Source: Atopobiaceae bacterium
Lineage (GTDB): Bacteria; Actinomycetota; Coriobacteriia; Coriobacteriales; Atopobiaceae
NCBI GenBank assembly: GCA_017941705.1
Contig: JAGAVX010000058.1
Coordinates: 1-42,472, forward strand
Direction of reading: 5' to 3'
Length of the DNA: 42,472 nucleotides
Part shown: positions 25,771 to 33,500 of the stretch, piece by piece
Position numbering within the stretch: the first letter of the stretch is position 1
Layout of the letters: each line of letters begins with the position of its first letter
Program-made: the position numbers and the translations under genes
Notes under the pieces: model-generated
Told to the model about the DNA's origin: nothing
Seen by the model: only the letters and a program-made list of their open reading frames with translations
The model's database searches: none

Positions 25771-27027
25771 CTAGGTCAGGGAGTCGGGGTCGTCGGAAAT
25801 CTCGTAGTCGGCGTACTCCGCAAGCTTCTCGTGGATGCCGCAGTAGTGCGAACCGGGACGTGCCATGTTGCGGCACTGGATGCCGGTGGGACCAACGTAC
25901 TCGCAGCGATGGCCGCCCTCCCCCTCGGGAGCGGTCTCCTCGACCTGCTTCGGAATCGAGCGCATGATGTCGGCTGCCAGCGACTCGTTCTTGATGTCGA
26001 TGTGCATGCCGGTCAGGCGCGCGGCGAGGCGGGCGTTCTGGCCCTCCTTGCCGATGGCGAGCGAGAGCTGGTCATCGGGGACGATGACGGTAGCGTAGTT
26101 GTTCTCGCGATCCACGAACACGCGGGTGACCTTGGCCGGCGAGAGGGCATTGGCGACGCAGCGGGCCGGGTCGTCAGACCACAGCACGACGTCGACGCGC
26201 TCGCCGCGCAGCTCGGAGACGACGGTGCGCACACGGCTGCCCTTGGGGCCTACGCAGGCGCCCACGGGATCGAGGCGGTCATCGTTGGAAGAGACGGCGA
26301 CCTTCGAGCGCACTCCCGGCTCGCGGGCGACCGAGCGGACCTCGACCACGCCGTCGTACACCTCGGGAACCTCGAGCTCAAAGAGGCGCTTGATGAGGTC
26401 GGGATGGGTACGCGAGATGATGATGGCCGGGCGGCGGCGACCGTCGCGGACGGGAGCCTGCGCGTCGTTGGGATTGCGCACGTCGACGATGATGGCCTTG
26501 ATGCGCTGGTTGTGCGAGTAGCGCTCGTTGCTCGGACGCTCGTTGCGCTCCTCGGGGTGACGCTGCAGGTTGTAGTAGGGCAGCTCGGCCTCGACGTTCT
26601 CGCGGATCTTGACGATGGTGAACTCGGGAGCGGCCTGCAGGACCGTGCCGGTGATGATATCGCCGATGCGGTGCGAGAACTCCTCGTAGATCTGTTGGCG
26701 GGCGGAGTTGTTGACGATAGCCTTGATCTCGGCCTTTGCATGCTGGGCGGCAATGCGACTCGTGTTCTTGGGAGTCACGTCGCGCTCGTCGAACTCCGTG
26801 TAGTCACCCGTCTCCTCGTCAAAGGACTCCTCCTTGGGGATGAGCTCGTAGACGTAGACGCGACCGCTCATGCGGTCGATGGTGACGCGTGCGCCATAGT
26901 CGAGGTGCAGGACCTCGGCATAGCTCTTGGCAAGGGACTGCTCGAGGCGCTCGATGAGATAGAGCTGGTCGATGTGCTTCTCCTCGCACAGCTCCATGAG
27001 GGCTTGCATCATGTCTTCTTGTGCCAT
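25771..27027 (-). CDS. nusA: Transcription termination/antitermination protein NusA with Cys3-His C-terminal tail
   Basis: RNA polymerase elongation factor that affects pausing, termination and antitermination; 418 residues. The N-terminal RNAP-binding domain (1-125) is followed by S1 (about 127-210, with an inserted Arg/Glu/Asn-rich loop), KH1 (about 220-300, with [10 protein letters not shown] and [11 protein letters not shown]) and KH2 ([14 protein letters not shown], about 330). After KH2 the chain goes on for about 56 residues with C375, C385, C396 and H399 ([11 protein letters not shown], then [14 protein letters not shown]), resembling the small DUF5763-type Cys/His module. It ends acidic. 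The start at 27027 has AAAGGAAG upstream. The gene is second in the operon. Confidence 0.95.
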   Translation of the reverse strand: MAQEDMMQALMELCEEKHIDQLYLIERLEQSLAKSYAEVLHLDYGARVTIDRMSGRVYVYELIPKEESFDEETGDYTEFDERDVTPKNTSRIAAQHAKAEIKAIVNNSARQQIYEEFSHRIGDIITGTVLQAAPEFTIVKIRENVEAELPYYNLQRHPEERNERPSNERYSHNQRIKAIIVDVRNPNDAQAPVRDGRRRPAIIISRTHPDLIKRLFELEVPEVYDGVVEVRSVAREPGVRSKVAVSSNDDRLDPVGACVGPKGSRVRTVVSELRGERVDVVLWSDDPARCVANALSPAKVTRVFVDRENNYATVIVPDDQLSLAIGKEGQNARLAARLTGMHIDIKNESLAADIMRSIPKQVEETAPEGEGGHRCEYVGPTGIQCRNMARPGSHYCGIHEKLAEYADYEISDDPDSLT

Positions 27028-27054
27028 CGGTCTTCCTTTCTGATCTGAGCGCCT

Positions 27055-27531
27055 CTAGGCGTCGTAGTTTGGCTTGATTTTGCAGGACTTGACCTGGTCG
27101 AGCGGAATGTCGAACTGCTCTCCATCGCAGGTGACACGCACGTTTCCGTCAAAGAGGCCCTCGAGCCTCCCGGTGAACTTGCGGCGACCCTCCGTGGCCT
27201 TGGTCGACAGCTGGACATCCTCACCCGCAAAGCGCTCGAAGTCGCGTGCCTTGCGCAGCGGTCGCGCCATGCCAGGAGAGGAGACCTCGAGCACGAACGA
27301 GTCGGGGAACGGGTCGAGCTCGTCGATGACCGCATTGACCCACTCGCTCTGGGCGCTGATCTCGTCAAGCGAGATGGTGTCGAGCTCCTCGTTGGCATGG
27401 TCGATGCGCACGCGCACGATCGGGGCGCGCTTTGCTCCGACCACCTCGACGTCCACGACGTCGATGTCGTGCTTCACGGCCTCTGCCTCGAGCGCCGCCA
27501 CGATCTCGAGCTCCAGCGGTGTCTGTGCCAT
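27055..27531 (-). CDS. rimP: Ribosome maturation factor RimP
   Basis: 30S assembly factor, 158 residues, first gene of the rimP-nusA-infB series. Conserved parts are VVDVEVVGAKRAPIVRVRID in the N-terminal domain and FVLEVSSPGMARPLRKARDFERF (family LEVSSPGxxRPL) around the domain junction, then an SH3-like C-terminal part with LDQVKSCKIKPNYDA-type ending. The start is set at 27531, where AAGGAGG stands 5 bases upstream. In-frame Met codons at 27549 and 27630 lie in the leader, the second one beyond the terminator hairpin. Confidence 0.93.
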   Translation of the reverse strand: MAQTPLELEIVAALEAEAVKHDIDVVDVEVVGAKRAPIVRVRIDHANEELDTISLDEISAQSEWVNAVIDELDPFPDSFVLEVSSPGMARPLRKARDFERFAGEDVQLSTKATEGRRKFTGRLEGLFDGNVRVTCDGEQFDIPLDQVKSCKIKPNYDA

Positions 27532-27563
27532 CAGGGCCTCCTTCCCCATTTCATGTCCACATA

Positions 27564-27599
27564 CAAAAGGAAGCGGGGCAAACGTTCTGCCCCACTTCC
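27564..27599 (-). terminator. Intrinsic terminator inside the rimP-nusA-infB leader
   Basis: On the minus strand, arms 27599-27588 and 27580-27569 form a 12-base-pair stem (one U-G wobble) with a 7-base loop, directly followed by TTTTGT. It lies about 20 bases downstream of the predicted transcription start and 37 bases upstream of the rimP start codon. It is therefore placed to attenuate the whole operon; it would also stop readthrough from the pseudogene ending at 27739. Confidence 0.8.
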
Positions 27600-27625
27600 T
27601 CTCAGCAACAAATAGTGACCAATAC

Positions 27626-27653
27626 ATCATACCAACTGGCGTTTTCCCGTCAA
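27626..27653 (-). promoter_or_regulatory. Strong sigma70-type promoter of the rimP-nusA-infB operon
   Basis: On the minus strand TTGACG (27653-27648), a 16-base spacer and TATGAT (27631-27626) form the best promoter-like sequence in the window. The expected start is near 27619, giving an 88-base leader containing the terminator hairpin. No other promoter of this quality was seen before rpoD. Confidence 0.75.
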
Positions 27654-27738
27654 GTCTGCATCATTTGCGCACAATGGCAAGCGGTGCGGAACCACGCCTA
27701 CGGTCGAGACGCATAGAGCACAGGTCCGCTCGCCATCG

Positions 27739-29698
27739 CTACCAGCTGGTTCCCCTGAAGGACTCGTCAACCGCACGATTTGTAATCTTGCCTCCGGAGA
27801 TCTCGTAGCTCATGACTGGCGAGTAGTACTCGTCGCCACGGATGTCGGTAATGACGGCCGTAGCGAGGTAGTACCCGTCACTTAGGCTCTTGAGCGAGAG
27901 CTTGGTGCCCTTCTGGAACGTGACGGACTCTTCGCTCTCCTTCTCGCTCATCAACTCGGACCCCAGGTCATAGACCTCGTAGATCGGACGGATGGTAGCA
28001 CCCTCGGGAAGCTCGTTTAGGGTCCTGGTGCTCGCAAAGACGTTGATGGTCAACGCCTCTCCACCAAACATGCTGGTCAGTGCGTCGCGGGCGCCCGTGA
28101 TGGAGAGCTCCTCGGTGTCGCGGTCAAACGTGAACTCGAGGTACTTTGTCACTCCATCCACGCTCACCTTGGAACGGTAGGTGACAAAGTCGTCCGTGGC
28201 GGAGACGACGTCGAGCGCCAGGGGCAGATTGTCGAGGTACACCCACTCGCCATCAAAGTCAACGCTCAGGGTGCCATCATCCCCAAAGGTGAGGTACTCG
28301 TCCTTGCCATAGTAGGTGATGGTGCTACCGCTATCGTCAAGGCTCGCAAACTCCACATCGTAGAGCTCGCTCGCCTTCGCGGCATCGAGCACCGAGAACG
28401 TCACGTCCTGCAGCATGAGGAAGCCGATATTGCAGTTCTGGGTCATGAAGTAATCCATATAGCTGTCGGCTATCGAGCGAGCCACCTGGGCGGGACTCAT
28501 CGTCGGTTCGTCAGTCATGGCCTTGAGCCATGGGCCGTAGTCCCATCCATCGCCCGGCTCGGTCTCTTCGCTCACGGCATAGTAGGAGGCAAAGCCATCG
28601 AGAGCGTGGGTGACCTCGAGTGACGACATGAGGTACGCGTCAAAGCCGATGATGTCAAAGGCGGGATCGGATTGGTTCGGCTCATACACGTTGGAGAGCG
28701 CCTCGCGGATGTCCTTGAGCGACAACGCGCGCTCCCGTAGATGCTGTCGTTGCCATAGCCAAAGGCACCGCCGCCATGGTTCCACAGGATGAGCATCGTG
28801 TGGTCGGCAGGATAGTTGTCGCGACAGAACGTGAGGAAGTCGGTAAGCGTCGGGACCGTGCTGCTGGGCTGCAGGGGTAGGCTGTCCACTTCCTTCATGA
28901 TTCCGCTCTTGTAAAGGAAGCGCTGGGTGCGGTTGGGGTTGACCATCTGATTGCTCCAACGGGTCGCCCCACCCGTCTGGATCACGATATTGATGTTATC
29001 GGACCATGCGCCCGACGTGATCTCATCGATGTCGGAAGAGGCCGCGCCTTTGCGCGTGGACACATAGTTCGGGTTCTCGATCTGCGGATCCGCGCCGCTC
29101 GGCTGTATGGGGTAGTACAGGTATTCGGGAAGATCGAGTCCGTTTGCCTGCAGCCCCTGGATATAGGTATCAAGCTTCTGGGAGAAAGGCGTGGTCTCGG
29201 GAAGGATGCCCTCCTCAAGCTGCTTCTTGACCTGAAGCTGTGTGACCGGTGACAGGTCCATCTCGCCATCGTCCTCGAGGTTGGAGCCGACCAGAAGTAC
29301 GCAGATCGTCCACGTGTCATCCTTGTCGACCGGATCAGTCGCATCGATACGCTTGGCACCCTCCTCGTCAATCGGCGAGAGCTCGTAGAGCCTCTCCTTT
29401 TCAACGGGCTCGTTGCGCAGCTGATATATGGTGTCTATCCCCGTGGACAAGAGGTTCTGGAACAGCGCCTGTCCCGTGGGAAAGAGAGCAAAGGCCAGTA
29501 CGCCGAGGATGGCTAAGGCTGTCACCGGCTTCTTGAGATAGAGATTCCAGATTCTTACGGGCAAGGGGCGTATTGGTAGAGCGCCTTTTCCGCCTCGCGT
29601 CGGGCCTTCCTCTCGGCCTTCCACAGCTCTTTCCTCTCCGCCGGCGAGAGATTCTCGGAAGCGGTCTGCCCGCCTTCCTTCATCAGATGATCGGCCAC
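27739..29698 (-). pseudogene. Decayed membrane-anchored clostripain-like (C11) cysteine peptidase, two frameshifts
   Basis: Three pieces in different frames make one protein of about 650 residues. Piece 1 starts at GTG 29698 (AGGAGGT 4 bases upstream) and encodes a charged segment (SPAERKELWKAERKARREA). A lost base in the CCCC run (minus strand) at 29565-29568 shifts it to piece 2, which has a TM anchor (PVTALAILGVLAFALFPTG) and the C11 His motif LILWNHGGGAFGYG. A lost base in the GGG run at 28734-28736 leads to piece 3, starting ALSLKDIREAL. The catalytic site that normally reads GFDAC reads GFDAYLMSS (TAC instead of TGC). Each shift would be healed by one base in a homopolymer, so sequencing error is possible for them, but the Cys-to-Tyr change is independent. 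The C-terminal 300 residues look like beta-rich extracellular sequence. An untranslated alternative start at 29822 reads an unlikely sequence. Confidence 0.8.
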
Positions 29699-30043
29699 GA
29701 GCACCTCCTATTGTCTTTGCGTTGATGTTGGTCGTATAGCCCTCAGGCAACGCGGGCAATGACCAAACCCGTGCTTTTGTCCTTTCAGGCCTTAAGCCTG
29801 CATAATTATGCTCCTCGTCCATCAAATGTCCACCAATCAACCAGACGGAAGGCTGCGCCTCGTCGTGGCGTCAACATGAGGCACGTCCCATCATCCCCAC
29901 CCCTTGCCCCTATGAAGCGCTTGCGGCCACTTCAGAATTACGGAGAGTTTCCGACACGATCTGACGCCCATCCGCTCGTCCGCTGGGATGAGGGGCATAC
30001 AGTACGCAAAGCCGAGCTGTCGCTTGGGGCTCCTCTTCGCCCA
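29699..30043. other. Intergenic region, no gene seen
   Basis: About 345 bases of lower GC than the surroundings. It must contain the promoter of the C11 pseudogene but no convincing -35/-10 pair stands out. Short open frames here (for example 29759-30070) have no ribosome-binding site or protein-like composition. Confidence 0.5.
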
Positions 30044-30140
30044 AATTACTCACAACCTTGTCCATTGTGAGTAATTCTGCTTTTGCTTCCTGCGGATTTA
30101 CAGCCGAATTACTCACAACATAGTAGGTTGTGAGTAATTC
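30044..30140. repeat. Twin palindromes with common arms AATTACTCACAA
   Basis: The first hairpin has 12-base perfect arms (30044-30055, 30065-30076; loop 9). The second has 14-base perfect arms (30106-30119, 30127-30140; loop 7). The 12-base core of both arms is identical, so any arm can pair with either partner. Spacers and loops differ. There is no coding signal. They may be a small REP-type doublet or paired protein-binding sites. Confidence 0.8.
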
Positions 30141-30194
30141 TTAAGCTGAAAGTAAACGTCCTTGCGATTCAGTCGCATAACGCATCGGCAATCC

Positions 30195-30230
30195 AGAGGG
30201 AGCCGAGGCGTGTGTGCCCCGACTCCCTCT
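30195..30230 (-). terminator. Hairpin downstream of the iron-sulfur protein gene
   Basis: Arms 30195-30209 and 30216-30230 pair over 15 positions around GTGTGT. In plus-strand RNA there would be two mismatches (C-A, A-C); in minus-strand RNA the same positions become G-U wobbles, so the stem is intact only for the transcript of the upstream minus-strand gene. No U-tract follows, so efficiency is uncertain. Confidence 0.5.
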
Positions 30231-30277
30231 ATGCGGCTTCTTATTCCCTTGTCCTGAGCCTGCGCGCGTTGCGCGGC

Positions 30278-31006
30278 CTACTTGCGGCGCACCGGAATGG
30301 GCTTGGGCGGCGTCTTGGGCTTCTTCGCGCCCGCACGCACGATCGCGCCTTCGGGGCAAGCCTCAAGGCACTGGTTGCATTGCGTGCACTTCTTCTGGTT
30401 GATGACGTGCACGAACTTTGGCTTGCCAAGGATGGCGCCGTCATCACAGGCCTTCAGGCACTTGCCGCAACCCGTGCACTTGCTCACCAGGACGTGGTAT
30501 GTCTTGAAGGCCTCGCAGCCACCGGTTGGGCACTGGCGCTTGGCAAAGTGCGGCTCGATTTCGGCGGCGAAGAGGTCAAGCGCCTGGATGGTGACGCGGC
30601 CGATGGCCCTGCCCTCACCGCAGATTGCCTGCTTCTCCATGACCGGGGCAAGGTCGCGCATCAGCGCGATGTCTGACGGCTTGCCCTTCTTGGTGCAGGC
30701 GTCGCCCATGATGGTGTGCAGCTGATAGCCGCCCTCATGACCAAAGGTGCAGGTGCACTCGGTGGCCATGCGCAGCTCTCCGATTACCTTGTATAGGGCA
30801 TCTGCCATGCAGTCACCCTCGCCATAGGTGCGCAGGCACTCGGTCCCCTCCGCTACCTCAAGCTCGTCCGCAAATTGGGCGGCCGGCACAAAGGCTGCCG
30901 TCGGATAGGAGAGCCAGACTGCCTTGAGGCCCTCGGCGGACGCGCCTACGGCATCGAGCAGTGCCGATACGGTCGTGTTGCCAGCTTGGTTGATCGCGTA
31001 GTCCAT
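30278..31006 (-). CDS. NuoF/HydB C-terminal-like iron-sulfur protein lacking the FMN/NADH domain
   Basis: A 242-residue cytoplasmic protein. The middle, from GDACTKKGKPSDIALMRDLAP to ICGEGRAIGRVTIQALDLF, aligns by eye with the iron-sulfur tail of NuoF/HydB subunits (Cys-rich helical domain ending in the LCGLG-like segment). It is followed by KRQCPTGGC and a 2[4Fe-4S] ferredoxin module (CTGCGKCLKAC, CTQCNQCLEAC). The C-terminus is basic and Pro-rich (KKPKTPPKPIPVRRK). The N-terminal 110 residues lack the FMN and NADH-binding glycine-rich motifs expected in a full NuoF. It probably transfers electrons to or from the flavoprotein encoded 13 bases upstream. Several cysteines at about 75-110 (CMAD, CTCTFG) may hold another cluster. 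Confidence 0.75.
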   Translation of the reverse strand: MDYAINQAGNTTVSALLDAVGASAEGLKAVWLSYPTAAFVPAAQFADELEVAEGTECLRTYGEGDCMADALYKVIGELRMATECTCTFGHEGGYQLHTIMGDACTKKGKPSDIALMRDLAPVMEKQAICGEGRAIGRVTIQALDLFAAEIEPHFAKRQCPTGGCEAFKTYHVLVSKCTGCGKCLKACDDGAILGKPKFVHVINQKKCTQCNQCLEACPEGAIVRAGAKKPKTPPKPIPVRRK

Positions 31007-31019
31007 GGTTCCCCCTCCC

Positions 31020-33143
31020 CTAGTATTCGTTCCAAAGGCGCGGCTTGGTGATGGTCAGGCGCAGGTCGCATTGCAGGCAGCGGCTGGCCTCGCACTTGGC
31101 CTCGTCCTCGGTGAACGGGCACTCGTACTGCGCAAAGTTGCCCTTGCGCTCGTCGGCTGGCGCCATCTCGGGCTGCACGGCAGGCGTGTAGAACTCGGCC
31201 GGAGCCTTGCCCAGCTCCTTCTCGGGCTGCTCGGGATCGAGCAGCTCGGCGGAGATGTCGCCGTCGCCACCCAGGTAGCGGTCAATGGCGCTCGCAGCCT
31301 CGCGACCCTCGGCGATGGCGGCGATGACGCTCTTGGTGCCGGTGACCACGTCGCCCGCGGCAAAGATGCCGTCGGCGCTGGTAGCGTGGTCGGCGTTGGC
31401 CACCACGTACGGCCCATGCGTGAGCTCGAGGTCGAAGCCCATGGTGTCCTCGGGCTTCTGGCCGACGCCAAAGATGACGTAGTCGGCAGGCAGCGTGAGC
31501 TCGCCGCCCTCGACGAGCTCGGTCACCGCGCGGTGGTTCTCGTCAAAGTAGAACTTCGCGATCTTGTGGATGGTCATCGAGCCGACCTTGCCGGTTCCAT
31601 CGTCGTTGATGGAGGTGAAGGCATAGGCGTCGTGCAGGACGATGCCCTCCTCGGCAGCCTCCTCGCGCTCCTCGGGCGTGGAGGTCATCTTCGCCTCGGC
31701 CTCGAGGCAGGCTATGTCGACGCTGGCGGCACCCAGGCGAACAGCCGTGCGTGCACAGTCGTAGGCAACGTTGCCGCCACCGAGCACCACGACGCGACCG
31801 CCCTCGACCGGCTGCGGGTTGCCCTCGCGCGCGGCCTTGAGGAACTCGGTGTTGACATAGACGTTCTGCAGGTCATGGCCTTCCATGGGCAGCACGTTGC
31901 CCTGGAAGGTTCCGACGGTGACGAGCACCGCGTCATAGCCCTGGCCAAGCAGCGCCTTGACGTCCTTCACACGGGTATTGCACTTGAGCTCGATGCGCGG
32001 CTCGGCGTCATCGGCCTGGCTGATCTCGAGGATGGTTGCGACCTCGCGGTCCACGATCTCGTCCGGCAGGCGGTACGCGGGGATGCCGTAGCGCATCTGG
32101 CCGCCGACCTTGGCGTTGGCCTCAAAGACGTCGACCTTGTGGCCCTTCTCGGCAAGGAAGAGCGCTGCGGTGAGGCCACCAGGGCCCGCGCCGACGACGG
32201 CCACCTTCTTGCCCGTCAGGGGCTCGTGACGCACGCGGCTCTTCCACTCGCCGGAGTCGCGCACCGCAGCGGCACGCTTCAGACGACAGATGGAGAGCGG
32301 CTCCTGCAGGTAGTTACGCTTGCACTCGCCCTGGCAATTGTGGGTGCAGATGTTGCCGAGGCTCTCGGGGAACGGCACCTTCTCACGCACGACGGCCGTG
32401 GCCTTCTCCCACTCCCCGGCCTTGACATAGCGCAGGTAGCGAGGGATGTCGATGTGCGCGGGGCAGCCGCTGCGGCAGGGCACGATGTTGTCCTCGCGGC
32501 TGCGGTTCTCCTTGGCCAGGCCCACCATGTCCACGATGGAGCCGGTCGGACACACCTCGATGCAGGCGCCACAGAAGCGGCAGCCGGCCTCCTGCAGCGA
32601 CGCGCCGTTGATGGCAACGCGCATGGAGCCGTCCTCGGCACGGTGGAAGCCGATGGCACCCACGCCGCGCAGCTCCTCGCAGGCACGCACGCAGCGCCCG
32701 CAGCGGATGCAGCGAGTGAAGCCGTGTGTGATCAGCGGGTTGGAGTCGTCGGTGGGAACGGTACGTCCCTTGCAGCGCCAGCGCTGCGGCGAGACGCCCA
32801 TGTACTGGTACATAGACTGCAGCTCGCAGACGCCGTACTTGGGGCAGCCGGTGCAGTCAGCCGGATGGGTGGCCAGGATGAGCTCCATGGCCAGGCGACG
32901 CAGCTTGTCGGCAGCATCGCCCTTGGTGTTGACGACCATGCCCTCGGTCGCCTTGGTCATGCAGGCGCGAACCGGTTCGTCCTCGCCTGCCACCTCGACC
33001 ATGCAGAGGCCACATCCCCCGATGGGCTCCAGGTCGGGATGGCCGCACAGATGCGGCACGAAGATGCCGGCAGCAAGCGCGGCATTGAGGACGGACTGGC
33101 CCTCTTGAGCCTCGACGAGCTGGCCGTCAATCGTCAGCTGCAT
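31020..33143 (-). CDS. NuoG-like/GltD-like fusion: NAD(P)H-dependent iron-sulfur flavoprotein oxidoreductase
   Basis: A 707-residue cytoplasmic electron-transfer protein. The N-terminus is a [2Fe-2S] domain (CGHPDLEPIGGCGLCMVEV near 34-52), a His-Cys3 [4Fe-4S] region (HPADCTGCPKYGVC, about 96), and ferredoxin motifs CIRCGRCVRAC and CRFCGACIEVCP, as in NuoG/HydA. From about 225 the chain becomes GltD-like: CRSGCPAHIDIP, CTHNCQGECKRNYL, FAD motif VVGAGPGGLTAALFLAEKG (about 296), NAD(P) motif VVLGGGNVAYDCARTA (about 430), and IFAAGDVVTG near 600. It ends with the ASRCLQCDL motif. Such fusions occur with hydrogenases, formate dehydrogenases and Nfn-type transhydrogenases, but none is adjacent. 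The start at 33143 has AAAGGAGAGGAG upstream. Confidence 0.85.
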   Translation of the reverse strand: MQLTIDGQLVEAQEGQSVLNAALAAGIFVPHLCGHPDLEPIGGCGLCMVEVAGEDEPVRACMTKATEGMVVNTKGDAADKLRRLAMELILATHPADCTGCPKYGVCELQSMYQYMGVSPQRWRCKGRTVPTDDSNPLITHGFTRCIRCGRCVRACEELRGVGAIGFHRAEDGSMRVAINGASLQEAGCRFCGACIEVCPTGSIVDMVGLAKENRSREDNIVPCRSGCPAHIDIPRYLRYVKAGEWEKATAVVREKVPFPESLGNICTHNCQGECKRNYLQEPLSICRLKRAAAVRDSGEWKSRVRHEPLTGKKVAVVGAGPGGLTAALFLAEKGHKVDVFEANAKVGGQMRYGIPAYRLPDEIVDREVATILEISQADDAEPRIELKCNTRVKDVKALLGQGYDAVLVTVGTFQGNVLPMEGHDLQNVYVNTEFLKAAREGNPQPVEGGRVVVLGGGNVAYDCARTAVRLGAASVDIACLEAEAKMTSTPEEREEAAEEGIVLHDAYAFTSINDDGTGKVGSMTIHKIAKFYFDENHRAVTELVEGGELTLPADYVIFGVGQKPEDTMGFDLELTHGPYVVANADHATSADGIFAAGDVVTGTKSVIAAIAEGREAASAIDRYLGGDGDISAELLDPEQPEKELGKAPAEFYTPAVQPEMAPADERKGNFAQYECPFTEDEAKCEASRCLQCDLRLTITKPRLWNEY

Positions 33144-33500
33144 GTGCTCCTCTCCTTTCGAATGCCGTGTTGGCAGAACCACGAGGGTCCCGCCAACGTT
33201 ACATAAAAAGCCATCTTTACTCTGAAGCAAAACATCCGTATGGAAAATGTGCCGCCACCACAACTCTTGATGTGCCATGAGCCAAATACTGTGCATTCAA
33301 ACAAATAACGGGTGCACAAAAGCGTCAGCCATTGGTCATTAGCACGCCATCACCCGACCTCGATCCATTCGCTCTTTGCGCCTATACCAAACAATGCATG
33401 GATTAATTTTTGATTGAAGGCATCTCATGCCCCGACCGTGTCGTATGCTTGGGCGCACCCAAATTCAACCGCTCGGAACAGCGTTACGAAATGAGGCACT
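33144..33500. other. Divergent intergenic region
   Basis: About 357 bases between the divergent oxidoreductase and the plus-strand gene at 33501. It is clearly AT-richer than flanking coding DNA. A weak minus-strand promoter (TTGCTT, 17 bases, TTTATG, around 33198-33226) could serve the oxidoreductase. Nothing else recognisable was found. Confidence 0.4.

Noticed and set aside
23133..25967. 944-codon open frame antisense to infB
   Set aside because: It mirrors the Glu/Ala/Arg-rich low-complexity part of IF-2 in a GC-rich genome; composition is Leu/Gly/Asp-rich without motifs, and infB is certain.
28725..28745. Programmed ribosomal frameshift in the clostripain-like gene
   Set aside because: No slippery heptamer or following pseudoknot is seen, a second frameshift exists at 29565, and the catalytic Cys is lost.
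30044..30140. CRISPR-like array
   Set aside because: Only two units, each an inverted repeat with short loops; no regularly spaced direct repeats with spacers and no cas genes.
31005..33206. 733-codon open frame antisense to the NuoG-GltD fusion
   Set aside because: Repetitive Leu/Val/Gly/Asp composition typical of antisense shadows; the minus-strand protein has all cofactor motifs.
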